64,000 nucleotides of DNA from Desulfoluna sp. Lineage in GTDB: Bacteria; Desulfobacterota; Desulfobacteria; Desulfobacterales; Desulfolunaceae. The DNA lies in the NCBI RefSeq assembly GCF_030145185.1, contig NZ_JAQYWB010000014.1:1-64000 (forward strand), written 5' to 3'. Under the pieces are notes generated by a model, which saw only the letters and a program-made list of their open reading frames with translations, had not been told where the DNA came from and did not search any database. Numbering within the stretch: the stretch's first letter is position 1; every line of letters starts with the position of its first letter. Positions 35,764-45,569 of this stretch are shown in pieces. A program made the translations under genes and the position numbers.

Positions 35764-38748
35764 ATGACTCACGACGACCCCTGCAACGCCGCTCTCAAAC
35801 CCGGCCAGACCCTCCACGGATTCACGGTGATCAAAGCGTGTCCCATTGCCGATATCAAGGCCTTCTACTACGAGCTGAAACACGAAGCCAGCGGCGCTTC
35901 CCACATACACATCAGCGCCAAGGACCGTGAAAACACCTTTTCCGTCGCCTTTAAGACCGTCCCCTCAGACTCCACTGGCGTGGCTCATATCCTGGAACAT
36001 ACCGCCCTGTGCGGGTCTGCCCGCTACCCTGTCCGAGACCCCTTCTTCTCCATGATCAAACGAAGCCTCAACACCTTCATGAACGCCTTCACGGCCTCGG
36101 ACTGGACCATGTACCCCTTTGCCACCCAGAACCGCAAAGATTTCTACAACCTCATGGATGTTTACCTTGATGCCGCCTTTTTCCCACGCATCGACGAACT
36201 CAGCTTCAAACAGGAAGGGCACCGGCTCGAATTTGAACAGGCAAAGGAAGGCGAGAAGGAAGAGCTGACCTTCAAGGGCGTGGTTTATAATGAAATGAAA
36301 GGAGCCATGAGTTCTCCCAGTCAGATCCTCGGGCGAGCTCTCAACAAGGCTCTCATGCCTGAGACGACCTACGCCAACAACTCCGGCGGGGACCCCGAAG
36401 CGATCCCTGATCTCACCTGGGAAGAGCTGAAAGCCTTCCACGCAAGGCATTATCACCCCAGCAACGCCTACTTCTTTACCTATGGTGACATTCCTCTGGC
36501 CGATCACCTGGAGGTCATCAATACCAAGGTGTTGTCGCATTTCGAAAGAATAGATCCAAAGACCACAGTGGCCCCCCAACCCCGATGGACAGAACCCAGA
36601 CAAGTCGTTGAATACTACCCCGCTGACAAAGAGGAAGGTCGAGACAATCGCGCCCAGGTGAGCCTGGTCTGGCTGGTCACCGATATCCTGAATACAAGGG
36701 AAACCCTCGCCTTCAGCCTTCTCTCCCAAGTCCTCCTCGGCAATGCGGCAGCCCCCTTGCGAAAAGCCCTTATTGATTCCCACCTCGGTTCTTCCCTCTG
36801 CGACGCCACAGGGTTTGACTCCGATGCCCGAGACGCCTCCTTTGGGTGCGGACTCAAAGAGACCCGCCCGGAAAATGCCGACGCCATTGAATCGCTTATT
36901 TTCAGCTCCCTTGCCCACATCGCCGAGGAAGGCATCGCCCCGGAGCTGATCGATTCTGCCATCCACCAGATGGAGATCAGGCGGCGTGAAATATCCAACA
37001 CGCCTTACCCCTACGGAATCAAACTGCTCCTGGGGCTCGCTGGATGCTGGTTCCACGGCGGAGCCCCGGAACGACTCCTTCTCCTCGACGAAGACCTTGA
37101 AGCCATAAAACATGGCGTAAAAGAGGAGGGATACTTTGAGACCCTCATCCGCGAACGGCTGCTGAAAAACCCCCACCGGGTCCGCTTTACCCTGGCACCC
37201 GACAGCTCCCTTGCAGAACAACAGGCCCGGCAGGAGCAGGAGCAGCTCGACGCCATCTCCCAAACGATGACGGAAGCCCAGAAGGCCAAAATTCGATCGG
37301 ACACGGAAAAGCTGAAGAGCCTTCAAGAAGCCGAGGAGGACATCTCCTCCCTGCCCACGCTGGAACTGGAAGACATCCCGACCACCATCGACTCGGTGAA
37401 ACCTGAAAGCCGCGGAAAGGGTCGCCTCTTTCGCTACCCCTGCGCCACCAACAGCCTCTTGTATTATAACGGTGTGCTGGAAGCAGGCAGCCTGGACAGC
37501 ACCCTGATCCCCCTGGTCCCCTTCTTCTGCTCCGCCATCATGAAGGTAGGCACCCGGGAGAAAAACTACGAAGAGTTAACACGGGCCATTGCCGCCCATA
37601 CTGGCGGCATGGGGCTTTCCCCCTCCTCAAGACGACGATACGATGAAAACCGTTCGGCGTTGCCTCTCATTGCCATCAACAGCAAATGCCTGGTCAGAAA
37701 TCGAGGGGCCATGTTTGATCTCCTCACCGAAACCCTGACCCAGTACCGGTTCACCGATCTTCAAAGACTCCGCAACCTGCTGCTGGAATACCGTGCGGCC
37801 TTAGAGTCCGCCGTGGTGCAAAATGGCCACAGCCTGGCGATCTCCCTTGCCAATCGAAACTTCACCGACTCCCTGGCCCTCTCCGAACTGTGGAGCGGGG
37901 TCGGGCAGATTCAATACATAAAAGCCCTCACAGACAAGCTCGTCCGTGGCGACGCCTCCGAAGAGGCCCTGGCCCATATCGGCGATCAGTTGGCACAAAT
38001 CGGCCAGGCCTTCCTCAACCAGGGCAACCTGCGCTGCGCCCTCGCCGGCGATGACGCCACCCTGACCCTGGCAGAAGCCGACCAGCGAGCGCTCTCTCAG
38101 GCCCTCCCCGAAGGATCCTCACCCCTGACCTTCGCCTCGGTCCCGGCAAACGGCCTGCCTGTTTACGAAGGGTGGACCACCAACAGCGCCGTCTCCTTCG
38201 TGGCATCCGCCTTTCCTGTGGTCTCCATGGGCCACGAAGACGCCCCGGCCCTCTCCATCATTGGCCGGCTCCTGCGCGCCCTCTACCTCCACCGCGAAAT
38301 TCGCGAGAAAGGTGGGGCCTACGGTGCCTTCGCTGCCTACAGCGCCGAAGAAGGCACCTTCAGCATGGGGTCCTACCGGGATCCCCACGTCGTCCGCACC
38401 CTCTCCGCCTACGACGAGGCCGCCCGCTTCATCACCGGGACCGACTACACCAACGAAGACGTCAAAGAGGCCATCCTCCAAGCCTGCTCCGTCATCGATC
38501 GCCCCGAAACCCCGGCGGCAGCCGCCCGAAAAGGCTTCTTCCGCGAGCTCGTGGGCTTCTCTGATGAGACACGACGCGCATACAAAGAGGGCCTCCTCGC
38601 CTTAAACGCCGAAAAGATTCGGAAAGCAGCCCTGCGGTACTTCCCCCCCGAGGCTGATCTCAAAAGCGTGGTGGTGATCTCAGGGGCAGATCGCCTGAAA
38701 GGACTCACCGGACGCCTGGACAGGGAGCTTGATATCCACACTATATAA
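35764..38748 (+). CDS. M16C metalloprotease, PreP/Cym1-like
   Basis: Predicted 994 residues from ATG 35764, the start nearest the conserved KPGQTLHGFTV opening; ATG 35728 is an in-frame alternative. The inverted zinc motif HxxEH is intact (AHILEHTALCGS, about residues 77-88), and a downstream Glu is available in KGVVYNEMKGAM. The four-domain M16C layout fits the length, and the middle helical linker (AEQQARQEQEQLDAI...) is present. A late R/Y pair typical of the C-terminal half appears in EKGGAYGAFAAY. The family degrades free peptides up to ~60 residues. There is no signal peptide, so it is probably cytosolic. It appears monocistronic. Confidence 0.92.
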   Translation: MTHDDPCNAALKPGQTLHGFTVIKACPIADIKAFYYELKHEASGASHIHISAKDRENTFSVAFKTVPSDSTGVAHILEHTALCGSARYPVRDPFFSMIKRSLNTFMNAFTASDWTMYPFATQNRKDFYNLMDVYLDAAFFPRIDELSFKQEGHRLEFEQAKEGEKEELTFKGVVYNEMKGAMSSPSQILGRALNKALMPETTYANNSGGDPEAIPDLTWEELKAFHARHYHPSNAYFFTYGDIPLADHLEVINTKVLSHFERIDPKTTVAPQPRWTEPRQVVEYYPADKEEGRDNRAQVSLVWLVTDILNTRETLAFSLLSQVLLGNAAAPLRKALIDSHLGSSLCDATGFDSDARDASFGCGLKETRPENADAIESLIFSSLAHIAEEGIAPELIDSAIHQMEIRRREISNTPYPYGIKLLLGLAGCWFHGGAPERLLLLDEDLEAIKHGVKEEGYFETLIRERLLKNPHRVRFTLAPDSSLAEQQARQEQEQLDAISQTMTEAQKAKIRSDTEKLKSLQEAEEDISSLPTLELEDIPTTIDSVKPESRGKGRLFRYPCATNSLLYYNGVLEAGSLDSTLIPLVPFFCSAIMKVGTREKNYEELTRAIAAHTGGMGLSPSSRRRYDENRSALPLIAINSKCLVRNRGAMFDLLTETLTQYRFTDLQRLRNLLLEYRAALESAVVQNGHSLAISLANRNFTDSLALSELWSGVGQIQYIKALTDKLVRGDASEEALAHIGDQLAQIGQAFLNQGNLRCALAGDDATLTLAEADQRALSQALPEGSSPLTFASVPANGLPVYEGWTTNSAVSFVASAFPVVSMGHEDAPALSIIGRLLRALYLHREIREKGGAYGAFAAYSAEEGTFSMGSYRDPHVVRTLSAYDEAARFITGTDYTNEDVKEAILQACSVIDRPETPAAAARKGFFRELVGFSDETRRAYKEGLLALNAEKIRKAALRYFPPEADLKSVVVISGADRLKGLTGRLDRELDIHTI

Positions 38749-38821
38749 AAAACGTGCTTCGTGCCTGGTTCTTCGTGCTTCGTTCGAGGAGTCGCTGCGC
38801 TCCATCAATGAGAAAAAAAGC

Positions 38822-38852
38822 CTCCGGGGTGCAGGGGTTAATCCCCGGCACC
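38822..38852 (+). repeat. GC-rich hairpin element
   Basis: GGTGC-a-GGGG pairs with CCCC-g-GCACC across TTAAT, right after GCCTCC. It resembles the hairpin at 18955 and the start of the dispersed repeat family, but without its second half. Confidence 0.45.
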
Positions 38853-38878
38853 CTATAAGGGAGCCCTTCCAAAACAGA

Positions 38879-38917
38879 ACATCCCGTGACTCGTCCGAGT
38901 CACGGGATGTTTTTTTT
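38879..38917 (+). terminator. Strong rho-independent terminator
   Basis: A thirteen-pair perfect stem (ACATCCCGTGACT / AGTCACGGGATGT) with a six-base loop is followed by T7. It ends the M16 protease transcript. Confidence 0.9.
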
Positions 38918-39057
38918 AAAATGCCTTCATTTTTTATGATGGGTGCCCAGGTACGCCCTGCATGTCACATCGGCAACAGACCGACACGCGCCAGGCTTGC
39001 GAGGTCTCAGGGTACGGTTAACGAACCGTCTAACGGCCCAAAGCCCTCCTCTGGCCC

Positions 39058-39927
39058 TCACCCCAGACGTTTCATCAGCGCCTCTTCGGCGTCTGAGGCA
39101 AGAGTCCCTTTGCGCCGGGCCACATCCACGGTATGGCGGCAAAGCGCCTTATATAAAGAGGTCAGGTCGGGCTGCATCTCAGCGATCTTATCCAGGTGAG
39201 CGTCAATCGTGGCGACGTCCCCTCTGGCGATGGGACCCGTGAGGGCCTCCACCGGACCGACCTTTTTAATATTGTCCAGGGTTCCTTCGATGAGAGGCCC
39301 GAGGACACTCCAGGCATCTTGTTCTGAAACCCCCGCGTCACGGATAAATGTCCAGGCCATGTCCTGAACAGTGACAAAACAGTTGGAGGCCACCACGGCG
39401 GCTGCATGGTACATCGTCTTGGCGTGGGTCGCGATGGTGAGGCCCTTAGCGCCTAAGTCAGCGGCCATGGAAAGGGCCATCTCAACCGATTTATCGTCCC
39501 CTTCCACGGACATGATGATGCCGTCAAAGGGATTCACGACGAGATCGGTCCCGGCAAAGCTCTGAAGGGGGTGCATGGAGCCGATCAACGCCCCGGCCTC
39601 CTTCACCGCCGCCATAAGGGTCGAAGGCAGGGAACCGCTGCAGTGAAAAACGGACGCCCCTTCCTTGAAGCCTCCCCTTTCTGCAAGGGCCACCGCAACC
39701 TCGGCAATAGAGTCGTCCGGCGTGGTGATAAACACCACATCGGCCCCTGGCGTCACATCGACCGGATCGGTCGAAAAAGGGGTCCCGGGAACGAGCCCCG
39801 CCGCCTTTTCGGCAGACCCAAGGCTTCGGCTTGCCACCCCGCAGATGGGATACCCCACACGATTCAGGTGAACCACAAGGCTGGTTCCCACCCGGCCACA
39901 CCCCACCACAGCACACGTTGCTTTCAC
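39058..39927 (-). CDS. Rossmann-like DUF2520 dehydrogenase-like protein
   Basis: Predicted 289 residues from GTG 39927, with GGGGGAG 6 bases upstream. The N-terminal Rossmann fold has VVGCGRVGTSL, so it binds a dinucleotide. The next marks are VFITTPDDSIAEVA and VFHCSGSLPS, then GSMHPLQSFAG, which together identify the Rossmann-like/DUF2520 pair. The C-terminal half is helical (THAKTMYHAAAVVASNCFV). It resembles F420- or NADP-dependent and 6-phosphogluconate-type dehydrogenases, but the substrate of this family is not established. Monocistronic on the minus strand. Confidence 0.85.
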   Translation of the reverse strand: MKATCAVVGCGRVGTSLVVHLNRVGYPICGVASRSLGSAEKAAGLVPGTPFSTDPVDVTPGADVVFITTPDDSIAEVAVALAERGGFKEGASVFHCSGSLPSTLMAAVKEAGALIGSMHPLQSFAGTDLVVNPFDGIIMSVEGDDKSVEMALSMAADLGAKGLTIATHAKTMYHAAAVVASNCFVTVQDMAWTFIRDAGVSEQDAWSVLGPLIEGTLDNIKKVGPVEALTGPIARGDVATIDAHLDKIAEMQPDLTSLYKALCRHTVDVARRKGTLASDAEEALMKRLG

Positions 39928-40395
39928 GTCAACTCCCCCTTCGTTTCCTTAGTGTTCAGGAACTTTTTCACCCGTTACGCCCGTGGCCACATCATTCCAA
40001 CAAGCGCCAACCCTGTCCAACCACAGACCTTACTGCCCAACCAACAGCCTCAATCCTTACTGCAGCTCCGTGAAAAACTCAATTCATTTCCAGGCGGGTG
40101 CATCTATTGAGAAACATTAAGTATTGACCGACAATTGCCTGTTGCGCTACAAGTAGGGGTTGATTTGCACCCCTCCGTAGACACGGGTTGGCGCAACTAT
40201 TTGAAAATTATAGGGAATCACTCGAGTGCCATCCCGAGAAATTTAAACAGCCCAAAACATCGGGCCACCGGCCCCGAGACCCCCATAATCTGAAATAGCG
40301 GCATCCCATGCACCGGCGGGAGCACCGGCCCCACACAGGGCCCGGCCTTTTCTTTTGAACCCAGATGCAGGCACAAGGCGGTTTAGGCACAGCAC
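39928..40395. other. Intergenic region, 468 bp
   Basis: No gene is supported. It lies between divergent genes and probably holds the hisS promoter; TTGACC at 40123-40128 is the best -35 candidate, but the matching -10 is poor. No structured leader was recognised. Confidence 0.45.
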
Positions 40396-41649
40396 ATGAT
40401 ACAGCTTATCAAAGGATTCAAAGATGTTCTGCCCGGAGAAATTGAGGTCTGGCAGACCGTCGAACGCGCAGCCAAAGAGACATTTGAAAACTTCGGATTT
40501 CAGGAGATTCGCCTCCCAATAGTTGAAAAATCGGAGCTCTTCTCCCGAAGCATCGGCGACACCACCGATATTGTAGAAAAAGAGATGTATACCTTCGAGG
40601 ACGGCAAGCGTGGCCACGTGACCCTGCGTCCAGAAGCTACGGCTTCCGTGGTCCGCTCTTACATCCAGCATAAGATGTACGCCCAGGACCCCATCCGGAA
40701 ATTCTACACCATCGGCCCCATGTTCCGCCGTGAACGCCCCCAGAAGGGACGCTACCGCCAGTTCTACCAGATCGATGCAGAGGTCTTCGGGGTCGATTCT
40801 CCGTATCTCGACGCCCAGCTTATTTTCATGCTGGCCACCCTTCTGGAGAGACTGAAGGCCAAGGATGTCAAAGCCCATATCAACTCCCTGGGCTGCCCCT
40901 GCTGCCGGCCAAATTTCCAGAAGGCGCTGAAGGAACTGCTCGACTCAAAAAAAGAGCACCTCTGCGAGAACTGCCTCAGGCGAAGCGAAAAGAACCCCTT
41001 ACGGGTCCTGGACTGCAAAGTCCCCTCATGCCGTGAAGCCGTGAAGGAGGCACCCTCCATCCTCGATCACCTCTGTGACGAATGCCGTGATCACTTTGAG
41101 ACCGTCAAACGCGTGCTCACAGAAAACGGTGTGGACTATGAAGTCGACAAGAACCTCGTACGCGGCCTGGATTATTACACCCGCACGGCCTTTGAGGTGC
41201 TCACCACCTCTCTGGGAGCCCAGAATGCCGTGGCAGGTGGCGGTCGCTATGACGGCCTGGTCAAGGCCCTGGGAGGACCGGAGATCCCGGCCATCGGCTT
41301 TGCCATCGGCTTTGACCGCCTGGCAGAGATCGTGGCCATGCAACAGACCATTGAGGCCACTGGCCCCACCCTCTACATCGCGCCCCTGGGCGAAAAAGCC
41401 ACGGAGGCCGCTGCCCACTGGACCATGCAGCTTGCCGCCAGAGGCATCTCCTGTGAGACCGATTTTGGCGGGCGCAGCCTGAAAAACCATATGAAACGAG
41501 CCGACAAGCTCAAAGCCACCCATGTCCTCATGATTGGTGACGATGAGCTGGAAAAGGGGCAGGCCACCCTGCGCAACATGACCACCCGGGAGCAGGAAGA
41601 CCTCTCCCTGGACGGGCTGGTAGAGACACTGGCCGAACGATTAAAATAA
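40396..41649 (+). CDS. hisS: Histidine-tRNA ligase
   Basis: Predicted 417 residues. Class II motifs: KGFKDVLPGE at the N-terminus, motif 2 around FYTIGPMFRRERPQKGRYR, the histidine-specific LVRGLDYYTRTAFEV, and motif 3 in PAIGFAIGFDRL. LRPEATAS is also present. A Cys-rich insertion (residues ~175-235: GCPCCRP, CENCLRR, VPSCREA, CDECRDHF) looks like a zinc-binding knuckle known in a subset of bacterial HisRS. The C-terminal anticodon-binding domain is complete. aspS follows 141 bases downstream, a common pairing. Confidence 0.96.
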   Translation: MIQLIKGFKDVLPGEIEVWQTVERAAKETFENFGFQEIRLPIVEKSELFSRSIGDTTDIVEKEMYTFEDGKRGHVTLRPEATASVVRSYIQHKMYAQDPIRKFYTIGPMFRRERPQKGRYRQFYQIDAEVFGVDSPYLDAQLIFMLATLLERLKAKDVKAHINSLGCPCCRPNFQKALKELLDSKKEHLCENCLRRSEKNPLRVLDCKVPSCREAVKEAPSILDHLCDECRDHFETVKRVLTENGVDYEVDKNLVRGLDYYTRTAFEVLTTSLGAQNAVAGGGRYDGLVKALGGPEIPAIGFAIGFDRLAEIVAMQQTIEATGPTLYIAPLGEKATEAAAHWTMQLAARGISCETDFGGRSLKNHMKRADKLKATHVLMIGDDELEKGQATLRNMTTREQEDLSLDGLVETLAERLK

Positions 41650-41790
41650 ACCCATCAACGATCAAGCAGGCTCAAAATAAGCCATCCGCGCAGACCGCCT
41701 TTCCCCACCCCAGGGCAGCCACCGGACCGGCGTTTTAAGACACTGCCAAAGATACGATCAGGAACCAGAAAGAACAAAGGAGTCAGGGCA

Positions 41791-43578
41791 TTGACAGATC
41801 TACTTGGTGATATGAGACGAACCCACAACTGCACCGACCTGGGCACAGCCCTTGTCGGGCAGGAAGTGACCCTTATGGGCTGGGTACAAACCCGCAGAGA
41901 CCACGGCGGCGTTATCTTCGTGGATTTAAGAGACCGAACCGGCATTGCCCAGGTGGTCTTCAGCCCTGAAGAGAACACCGAGGTCCATGACAAAGCGCAT
42001 GCGGTGCGAAGCGAATTCGTCCTCGGCATTCGAGGCACCATTGCCGCGCGTCCTGATGACATGATCAACGACAAAATGATCACCGGGGCCATCGAGGTGA
42101 ACGTCAGCGAGCTGCGGATCCTGAACCGCGCCGTCACCCCCCCCTTTGCCATTGAAGACGAGATTGAGGTGGGTGAAAACATCCGCCTCAAAAACCGTCA
42201 CATCGACCTGAGACGCCCGAAATATCAGAAAAACATCGTCAACCGGCACAAAGCCGCCCAGGCCATTCGCGGCTTCCTGAACGGCGAAGGCTTTCTCGAC
42301 ATCGAGACCCCCTTCCTCACCAAGAGCACCCCGGAAGGCGCCCGCGATTATCTGGTCCCCAGCCGTGTTAACCAGGGCCAGTTTTACGCCCTGCCCCAGT
42401 CACCCCAGCTCTTCAAGCAGCTGCTGATGATCAGCGGGTTCGATCGCTACTATCAGATCGTCAAGTGCTTCCGAGACGAGGACCTGCGCGCCGACCGCCA
42501 GCCTGAATTCACCCAGATCGATATGGAGCTGAGCTTCGTGGGTGAAGAGGAGATCATGAGCATCGCCGAAGGCATGGTCGCAGGCGTGTTCAAAGAAGTT
42601 CTCGGGCTGGACGTCAAGCCCCCCTTCGAGCATCTTCTCTACAAAGACGCCATGGACCGTTACGGGTTGGACAAACCCGACCTCCGCTTCGACATGGAGC
42701 TTAAAGATGTCTCCAACATTGTTGAGACCTCCGGCTTCAAAGTTTTTGCAGATGTCGTGAAAAAAGGCGGGATGGTAAAAGCCCTCAACGCCAAGGGCTG
42801 CATCAACTTCTCCCGTAAAGACATTGACGACCTCACCAAATTCGTCTCCATTTACCGCGCCAAGGGTCTGGCCTGGATCAAGGTCAAGGAAGGCGAGTGG
42901 CAGTCCCCCATCGCCAAATTCTTCACCGACGACGAGAAAAAAGCGTTGGCCGAGCGCATCGACATGGAAGTGGGCGACCTGATCTTCTTTGTGGCCGATC
43001 AACCCAAAGTGGTCAACGAATCCCTGGGCAACCTGCGGAACCACCTCGCCGAGAAACTGGGCCTTATCAGCAAAGACGAATTCCGCTTTGTCTGGGTCAC
43101 CCACTTCCCCCTCTTCGAGTATGACGAGACGGCGAAGCGTTACCAGTCCCTCCACCACCCCTTTACCGCGCCCCTCGAAGAGGACTACCAGCACATCGAG
43201 ATCGACCCCTTAAAGCTGCGTTCCAGGGCCTATGACCTGGTCTTAAACGGCTGCGAGATCGGTGGCGGCAGCATCCGTATCCACGATCGTGCCATCCAGG
43301 AGCGCATGTTCACCGCCCTGGGTATGGATAAGGAAGAGTACGAAGAGAAGTTTGGCTTCCTCCTAGACGCCCTGGAATCCGGTGCGCCCCCCCACGGCGG
43401 CATCGCCTTCGGTCTCGACCGTCTGGTGATGATCCTGTGCGGCATGCCCTCCATCCGGGACGTCATCGCCTTCCCCAAAACACAAAAGGCCTCCTGCATG
43501 CTCACCGATGCCCCTTCTGTAGCGGCACCGGCGCAATTGGATGAATTGGCCCTCCGGATCAAAAAAATCGAATCGTAG
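41791..43578 (+). CDS. aspS: Aspartate-tRNA ligase
   Basis: Predicted 595 residues. TTG 41791 is chosen because AAAGGAG lies about 8 bases upstream; ATG 41812 would remove seven residues. OB-fold anticodon domain ([20 protein letters not shown]), then the class II core with [22 protein letters not shown]-type motif 2 and [15 protein letters not shown] motif 3, and the bacterial-type GAD insertion (~290-420). The C-terminus is full length. Whether it is discriminating or also charges tRNA-Asn cannot be read directly. Two tRNA-Asn genes lie just downstream. Confidence 0.96.
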   Translation: MTDLLGDMRRTHNCTDLGTALVGQEVTLMGWVQTRRDHGGVIFVDLRDRTGIAQVVFSPEENTEVHDKAHAVRSEFVLGIRGTIAARPDDMINDKMITGAIEVNVSELRILNRAVTPPFAIEDEIEVGENIRLKNRHIDLRRPKYQKNIVNRHKAAQAIRGFLNGEGFLDIETPFLTKSTPEGARDYLVPSRVNQGQFYALPQSPQLFKQLLMISGFDRYYQIVKCFRDEDLRADRQPEFTQIDMELSFVGEEEIMSIAEGMVAGVFKEVLGLDVKPPFEHLLYKDAMDRYGLDKPDLRFDMELKDVSNIVETSGFKVFADVVKKGGMVKALNAKGCINFSRKDIDDLTKFVSIYRAKGLAWIKVKEGEWQSPIAKFFTDDEKKALAERIDMEVGDLIFFVADQPKVVNESLGNLRNHLAEKLGLISKDEFRFVWVTHFPLFEYDETAKRYQSLHHPFTAPLEEDYQHIEIDPLKLRSRAYDLVLNGCEIGGGSIRIHDRAIQERMFTALGMDKEEYEEKFGFLLDALESGAPPHGGIAFGLDRLVMILCGMPSIRDVIAFPKTQKASCMLTDAPSVAAPAQLDELALRIKKIES

Positions 43579-43599
43579 TGCAATTCAAGGTAGCTACCC

Positions 43600-43658
43600 C
43601 TGTCGCCATCAAGCCGATGGCGACAGAGGCAAAAAAATGCGGCGGCTGTCCTTTTTTT
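43600..43658 (+). terminator. Terminator region after aspS
   Basis: An eleven-pair stem (CTGTCGCCATC / GATGGCGACAG, 43600-43626) lies 21 bases after aspS. Its last five bases can instead pair with CTGTC at 43646-43650, directly before T8. The overlapping T-run also forms the start of the tRNA-Asn promoter region. Confidence 0.6.
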
Positions 43659-43661
43659 TAA

Positions 43662-43690
43662 TTGACACCGCCGAGAAATAGAGCTAAATA
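43662..43690 (+). promoter_or_regulatory. Promoter of tRNA-Asn copy 1
   Basis: TTGACA and TAAATA are separated by 17 bases, 19 bases upstream of the tRNA. The same boxes recur at copy 2 with a different spacer. Confidence 0.85.
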
Positions 43691-43709
43691 GTTTGAGTCT
43701 TTTGACTGA

Positions 43710-43785
43710 TCCCCAGTAGCTCAGTCGGCAGAGCAAGTGGCTGTTAACCACTTTGTCCGCGGTTCAAATCCGTGCTGGGGAGCCA
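43710..43785 (+). tRNA. tRNA-Asn (GTT anticodon), copy 1
   Basis: A complete cloverleaf: acceptor TCCCCAG / CTGGGGA, anticodon stem AGTGG / CCACT around CTGTTAA, T-loop GGTTCAAATCC, discriminator G and encoded CCA (76 nt). Identical to copy 2. Confidence 0.97.
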
Positions 43786-43821
43786 AAAAGTAACTGTTCT
43801 TTTGAACAGTGCATATATTCA

Positions 43822-43857
43822 AAAATCCTGAAGGGTTTTCCCCTTCAGGATTTTTTT
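43822..43857 (+). terminator. Terminator of tRNA-Asn copy 1
   Basis: A perfect stem (AATCCTGAAGGG / CCCTTCAGGATT) with a 5-base loop is followed by T7. Confidence 0.9.
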
Positions 43858-43861
43858 GTTT

Positions 43862-44125
43862 AAAACGCCAGGCCCTCACCCCCGCCCTTATCGGCGCCCC
43901 GACGTTCTCGGACACGGAACCCCTTTCACCCAAGAGCCCTTCGCCTCAAATTCCCTTACCGAAACGGCCCGAGAGGTGCCGGACAGCGCCCAGGCCTGAA
44001 TTCGACGTCATCAGCTCCGCAGGCCAACCCCGCATCCTTTTTCAAATGTTTCAGAAGCTTGCCCCCAAGACTGGCAGCCAAAGGCATTTTTTATTCTGAT
44101 TTGTTCACAAAAAAACCTTTTTTTA
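43862..44125. other. Spacer between the two tRNA-Asn cassettes
   Basis: About 260 bases with no supported gene. It consists of C/G-rich sequence followed by an A/T-rich tract that leads into the second promoter. Confidence 0.5.
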
Positions 44126-44126
44126 A

Positions 44127-44155
44127 TTGACACAATCCGCAAATCGAACTAAATA
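44127..44155 (+). promoter_or_regulatory. Promoter of tRNA-Asn copy 2
   Basis: TTGACA and TAAATA are separated by 17 bases, with the same boxes as copy 1 and a mostly different spacer. Confidence 0.85.
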
Positions 44156-44175
44156 GTCCGAGTCCTTGTGACTAA

Positions 44176-44251
44176 TCCCCAGTAGCTCAGTCGGCAGAGC
44201 AAGTGGCTGTTAACCACTTTGTCCGCGGTTCAAATCCGTGCTGGGGAGCCA
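44176..44251 (+). tRNA. tRNA-Asn (GTT anticodon), copy 2
   Basis: Identical in all 76 positions to copy 1, including the encoded CCA. It has its own promoter and terminator. Confidence 0.97.
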
Positions 44252-44285
44252 AAAAATAACTGCTGTTTTTGCAGTCTCTATATTT

Positions 44286-44322
44286 AAAAACCCTGAAGGT
44301 TTGATCCTTCAGGGTTTTTTTG
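44286..44322 (+). terminator. Terminator of tRNA-Asn copy 2
   Basis: A stem (AACCCTGAAGG / CCTTCAGGGTT) with a six-base loop is followed by T-rich sequence. It is similar to, but not the same as, the terminator of copy 1. Confidence 0.9.
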
Positions 44323-44552
44323 TTTCAAGCCCCAAAGAGACCCGCCCATCTATCCACCCTTGACAGCCCTTGCGCCTGCGATTTATAGGTTAGGTTTCAT
44401 ACGATCCGCCCAGCGACCGATTCACTGGAAATAATCTGTTTTTTAAGGACAGGACGCCAATCACTGCAGGCCCCCTGGAAAGCTCTCCTCCCCCTGCATC
44501 CCCAGCTGGTTTCCTGGCCACGTAATGTCATCCTCAACCCGAGATTTTGATC

Positions 44553-45434
44553 ATGAAACATGTTGCCATCATTGCACTGACCCTCATCCTCTCCTCCATG
44601 GCCCCTGCCTGGGCCAAAACCCCGATTTCTCGCCAGCCGTCCCTTCAGGCTGTCGAGGCAAAGGACAGGGGAAACCGACATTTCGAAAACGGACATTACA
44701 AGGAGGCCATCGCCTGCTACACCAACGCCATCCATGCCGACCCCGCATTTCTGGAGGCCTATTACAATCGCGGGCTCTCCTGGCACAAGATGAAGCTCTT
44801 TTACAAAGCCATCGTAGACTTTGACCGAGCACTGGAGATTCGCCCCAATGCCCCCGACATTCTCTACTTCAGAGGACTGACCTACGAGGCAACCGAACAA
44901 TTCAGAGAAGCCCTGGCCGACATCCAGACCGCCGCCCACAAAGGGAGCAAGAGGGCGAAGCAATACCTCAAAACCGGGGAACTCAAACGCAAAGTCGATC
45001 AACTCGGGCAAAAGGAAAAAACCCTCCGGGCCATTACCCGCAACGCCTCGGCCGAAACCCTCTCCCGAACCACCCGGACCACCCGGACCAACAATGCATT
45101 CGGCGGGGTCACGACCACCACCATCTTTTCCAAGGGCGACCCCCTCTACGACGGCCCCGAAGGAATCTTCAAGCAGGTGAACCATTACACCGGAAATGGC
45201 GTCCTCAGACAAAGCGACACCTTTCACCATGCCCTGTTCAGCACCAAAAACAATCGAAGCAAAACCATCTCCCATATCAACTCGTCCGGTACACCCACCC
45301 TGGTGGAACACCACCTCACGGGCCACAACCTCGGCAAGATTGAGCTCTTCCACTACAAAGACGACGGCACCCCCACCGGAAGTGAAAAGGTCACCTTAAG
45401 CCAATTCCAAGCGCTAACGCCCGATCAGGGGTGA
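44553..45434 (+). CDS. Exported TPR-repeat protein
   Basis: Predicted 293 residues from ATG 44553. A signal peptide (MKHVAIIALTLILSSMAPAWA) directs it to the periplasm. Residues ~35-140 hold three TPR motifs (NRHFENGHYKEAIACYTNAI; AYYNRGLSWHKMKLFYKAI; ILYFRGLTYEATEQFREAL), a protein-interaction scaffold. The C-terminal half is basic and then Thr-rich (RTTRTTRTNN), ending in strand-type repeats such as GNGVLRQSDTF and KDDGTPTGSEK. No enzyme motif is visible. Preceded by tRNA-Asn and followed by its own terminator, so monocistronic. Partner unknown. Confidence 0.82.
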   Translation: MKHVAIIALTLILSSMAPAWAKTPISRQPSLQAVEAKDRGNRHFENGHYKEAIACYTNAIHADPAFLEAYYNRGLSWHKMKLFYKAIVDFDRALEIRPNAPDILYFRGLTYEATEQFREALADIQTAAHKGSKRAKQYLKTGELKRKVDQLGQKEKTLRAITRNASAETLSRTTRTTRTNNAFGGVTTTTIFSKGDPLYDGPEGIFKQVNHYTGNGVLRQSDTFHHALFSTKNNRSKTISHINSSGTPTLVEHHLTGHNLGKIELFHYKDDGTPTGSEKVTLSQFQALTPDQG

Positions 45435-45471
45435 CCCATCCCCTCCCGAGCCCCTCCAAAAAAACAAAAAG

Positions 45472-45505
45472 AGCCCGACTCACCTGAGTGAGCCGGGCTT
45501 CTTTA
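45472..45505. terminator. Terminator between the TPR protein and pyrF
   Basis: AGCCCG-a-CTCAC pairs with GTGAG-c-CGGGCT across CTGA and is followed by TCTTTATT. The genes converge, so it may serve both. Confidence 0.8.
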
Positions 45506-45569
45506 TTCGTCACGGCCCACCGCAGAAAGACCGTTTCAAAACGCCAGCATTTCACAGAACCGTTCCGGC

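Noticed and set aside
43710-44251. tRNA-Asn pair as an integration hotspot with att sites
   Set aside because: No integrase, no phage genes and no element between the copies; the whole cassette is simply duplicated.
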